From G965218495 sp965262785 (lineage in GTDB: Bacteria; Bacteroidota; Rhodothermia; Rhodothermales; Bin80), in the NCBI GenBank assembly GCA_965262785.1, contig OZ253559.1:372001-436000 (forward strand): a stretch of DNA of 64,000 nt, read 5' to 3'. The notes beneath the pieces are model-generated. The model searched no databases. It had not been told where the DNA came from and worked only from the letters and a program-made list of their open reading frames with translations. Each line of letters begins with the position of its first letter. The stretch's first letter is position 1. A program made the translations under genes and the position numbers. This document shows positions 61,813 through 64,000 of this stretch, piece by piece.

Positions 61813-63735
61813 GTGACAGAAACGACGGGCGGCTATAGCGCCGAAAGCATCCAGGTCATGGAAGGCTTGGAGGCGGTCCGCAAACGCCCGGCGATGTACA
61901 TCGGGGATGTGGGGCGGCGCGGGCTGCACCACCTAGTCTTCGAGGTGGTAGATAACGCCATTGACGAAGCCCTCGCGGGGCACTGCACTGACATTGAGGT
62001 CGTCATACACCAGGACGGGTCGGTATCTGTGAGCGACAACGGGCGGGGCATCCCGGTCGGGATGCATAGCAAGGAAAGACGCTCCGCCCTGGAGGTTGTC
62101 ATGACCGTGCTGCATGCCGGTGGCAAGTTCGACAAGGACTCCTACAAGGTGTCCGGCGGCTTGCATGGTGTCGGCGTCTCGTGCGTCAATGCGCTTTCGT
62201 CAAGACTTCTGGCAATCTCCCGTCGGGAAGGCCGTGTGTACAGCCAGGAGTATGCCCGTGGGAAGCCCCGGGCCCCTGTGCGCTCGATGCGCGCGCTGGA
62301 AGAAGGAGAGTCGACCGGGACCATCGTGCAGTTTTGGCCGGACGACGAGATTTTTGACGCGACGGAGTTTCGCTTCGACACGCTGTCCGAGCGGTTGTGC
62401 GAGCTTGCGTATCTAAACGCGGGACTGAAGATCAGCTTGGAGGACCGGCGAGAAGGTGAGCGTGAAGAGTACTGCTATGAGGGGGGCGTGAGCGAATTCA
62501 TCAGCTACCTGGACGAAGCGCGAGAGCCTATCCAGAAAGAGATCATATACATTGCCAACCGGGACGAGACGGTAGAGTTAGCGATGCGCTACAACACCGG
62601 GTTTTCCTCCAACGTTCTCTCCTTTGTCAACAACATTAACACACATGAGGGCGGCACGCATGTCTCCGGTTTTCGCAAGGCGCTGACCAAGACGCTAAAG
62701 GCGTATGCGGTACGTAATTCGCTGCTGAAGAATTTCAAGGGCGACCTGTCGGGCGATGATTTTCGCGAAGGGCTCACGGCCGTACTCAGTGTCAAGGTGG
62801 CGGAGCCCCAGTTTGAGGGGCAGACCAAGACAAAACTCGGCAACTCGGATGTGCAGGGCATCGTCGAGCGCGTTGTGGGCGAAAGGCTTAAGACGTGGCT
62901 GGAAGACCGCCCAAAAGAATCTAAGCGGATCCTCGGCAAAGTAGTCCTGGCGGCAGAGGCGCGGGCTGCCGCCCGCAAGGCGCGGGAGCTGGTCCAACGC
63001 AAGAATGCATTCGGGGGCGGAGGCCTGCCGGGCAAGTTAGCGGACTGCGCTTCCAAGGTGGCCGACGAATGCGAGCTGTATCTGGTTGAGGGGGATTCCG
63101 CGGGCGGCTCTGCAAAGCAGGCACGGGACCGTCACTTCCAGGCAATTCTGCCGCTTAGGGGCAAAATCCTGAACGTGGAGAAGGCCCGCCTGGATCGCAT
63201 TCTCAGCAACGAGGAGATAAAGAACATCATAACGGCGCTTGGCACCGGGCTGGCCTCCAGCGAAGAAGACTTCAACATAGAGAAGCTGCGCTACCACAAA
63301 GTGCTCCTGATGACGGACGCCGATGTGGACGGAGCGCACATTCGAACGCTGCTGCTGACGTTCTTTTACCGCCACTTGCGTCCGCTGGTGGAGCAAGGCT
63401 TTGTCTATATTGCGTTGCCCCCTTTGTACAGGGCTAAGATGGGCAAGGCGGAGCGGTACTGCTGGAATGACGAGGAGTTGCAGTACTCCATTGCGCAGAT
63501 GCAGGCGAACAAGAATGGCAAGGCCACTATCCAGCGATACAAGGGTCTGGGCGAGATGAATCCCACGCAGCTCTGGGACACTACCATGGATCCTGAAACA
63601 CGCATGCTGCAGCAGGTCACCGTCGATGACGGGGCGACGGCAGACAGGATCTTTTCGACCCTGATGGGTGATGCCGTGGAGCCGCGCAGGAAGTTCATTG
63701 AGCGGAACGCCCGGTACGCCACGCTGGACGTGTAG
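61813..63735 (+). CDS. gyrB: DNA gyrase subunit B
   Basis: This gene encodes 640 aa from a GTG at 61813 (MTETTGGYSAESIQVMEGLE). GHKL ATPase motifs are EVVDNAIDEALAGHC, VSDNGRGIPVG and SGGLHGVGVSCVNALS. The transducer domain follows. The TOPRIM domain shows LYLVEGDSAGGSAKQARDR and LLMTDADVDGAHIRTLLLTF. The end GEMNPTQLWDTTMDPETRML is typical of GyrB. It lies about 56 kb from dnaA. ParE is less likely given the sequence and length, but not formally excluded. Confidence 0.95.
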   Translation: MTETTGGYSAESIQVMEGLEAVRKRPAMYIGDVGRRGLHHLVFEVVDNAIDEALAGHCTDIEVVIHQDGSVSVSDNGRGIPVGMHSKERRSALEVVMTVLHAGGKFDKDSYKVSGGLHGVGVSCVNALSSRLLAISRREGRVYSQEYARGKPRAPVRSMRALEEGESTGTIVQFWPDDEIFDATEFRFDTLSERLCELAYLNAGLKISLEDRREGEREEYCYEGGVSEFISYLDEAREPIQKEIIYIANRDETVELAMRYNTGFSSNVLSFVNNINTHEGGTHVSGFRKALTKTLKAYAVRNSLLKNFKGDLSGDDFREGLTAVLSVKVAEPQFEGQTKTKLGNSDVQGIVERVVGERLKTWLEDRPKESKRILGKVVLAAEARAAARKARELVQRKNAFGGGGLPGKLADCASKVADECELYLVEGDSAGGSAKQARDRHFQAILPLRGKILNVEKARLDRILSNEEIKNIITALGTGLASSEEDFNIEKLRYHKVLLMTDADVDGAHIRTLLLTFFYRHLRPLVEQGFVYIALPPLYRAKMGKAERYCWNDEELQYSIAQMQANKNGKATIQRYKGLGEMNPTQLWDTTMDPETRMLQQVTVDDGATADRIFSTLMGDAVEPRRKFIERNARYATLDV

Positions 63736-63746
63736 AGGCCGAAGCG

Positions 63747-64000
63747 ATGCCGGTGGACGTCAGCATCGTGGTTCCAGCCTACGAAGAGGCTGCATCGCTC
63801 AGCGTGCTGGCAGATGAGATTCGTGCGGCGTGTACGGGCGGCGGGCTGACGTTTGAGGTCTGGCTGATTGACGACGGATCGCGCGACGGCTCCTGGGATA
63901 CCATCTGTGCAGTACACGCTGCGGACGAGCGCTTCAGGGGCGTGCGCTTCCGCCGCAACTATGGCAAGAGTGCGGCGCTCATGGCGGGTTTTGCGCGTGC
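63747..64000 (+). CDS. Glycosyltransferase family 2 (5' part)
   Basis: The gene begins with ATG 63747, 11 bases after gyrB, and runs off the window. The 84 visible residues, MPVDVSIVVPAYEEAASLSV then LADEIRAACTGG, VWLIDDGSRDGSWDTI and FRRNYGKSAALMAGFARA, match the DPM1/GtrB-like polyprenyl-phosphate glycosyltransferase type with the DDGS nucleotide-sugar motif. The downstream membrane part, if any, is outside the window. Confidence 0.9.
   Translation, partial: MPVDVSIVVPAYEEAASLSVLADEIRAACTGGGLTFEVWLIDDGSRDGSWDTICAVHAADERFRGVRFRRNYGKSAALMAGFAR

Overview
This window is a bacterial chromosome segment that carries the replication origin neighbourhood and several blocks of mobile DNA. The gene set suggests the Bacteroidota/Rhodothermota side of the tree. 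The signs are an rplM-rpsI-rpsB-tsf-pyrH-frr block next to dnaN-dnaA, a YidC that begins MDRN, a BatA-type membrane protein, and very weak Shine-Dalgarno sequences in front of most genes. This placement is an inference from gene content; no rRNA gene is present to confirm it.

Layout: The window opens in the tail of a molybdopterin oxidoreductase. From 502 to 7355 a tRNA-Ser, the translation block, dnaN and dnaA all lie on the minus strand. A probable oriC (about 7500-7780) separates them from plus-strand genes: yceD-rpmF-plsX-fabH-fabD-fabG, a DEAD-box helicase, a small lipoprotein, two tRNAs on the other strand, then rpmH-rnpA-yidC-mnmE-mnmG-rsmG and a WYL regulator. mfd follows on the minus strand.

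Upstream of mfd lie three parS-like sites about 100 bp apart, and a fourth perfect one lies 7.3 kb further on. Between them sit an intact IS21-family element with five 23-bp repeats at each end, an intact IS4/Tn5-type element whose 760-aa transposase carries a DruA (DUF4338) domain, and decayed IS21 remains. murQ, recF, a MaoC-type hydratase and a three-gene membrane locus (multipass protein, DUF3047 protein, MMPL/RND exporter) follow.

From about 39.9 to 51.1 kb is an accessory island. It has an IS3 element with a -1 frameshift signal and two nested copies of an unusual two-gene IS256-like element. In each copy, a transposase homologue that has lost all three catalytic acidic residues lies directly upstream of, and overlaps, the transposase gene. 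The inner copy is also interrupted by a short group II intron without a reverse transcriptase gene. The island further holds a Clp/S49-like serine protease with small companions, three unknown small genes and a dead IS1595 (ISXO2-like) transposase.

The last part returns to housekeeping genes: a TPR protein, two GT4 glycosyltransferases, uvrA, a BatA/vWA protein, hflX, gyrB and the start of a GT2 glycosyltransferase. The most interesting signals are the paired dead/active IS256-like genes, the DruA-transposase fusion, the intron in the transposase, and the parS cluster within an IS hotspot.
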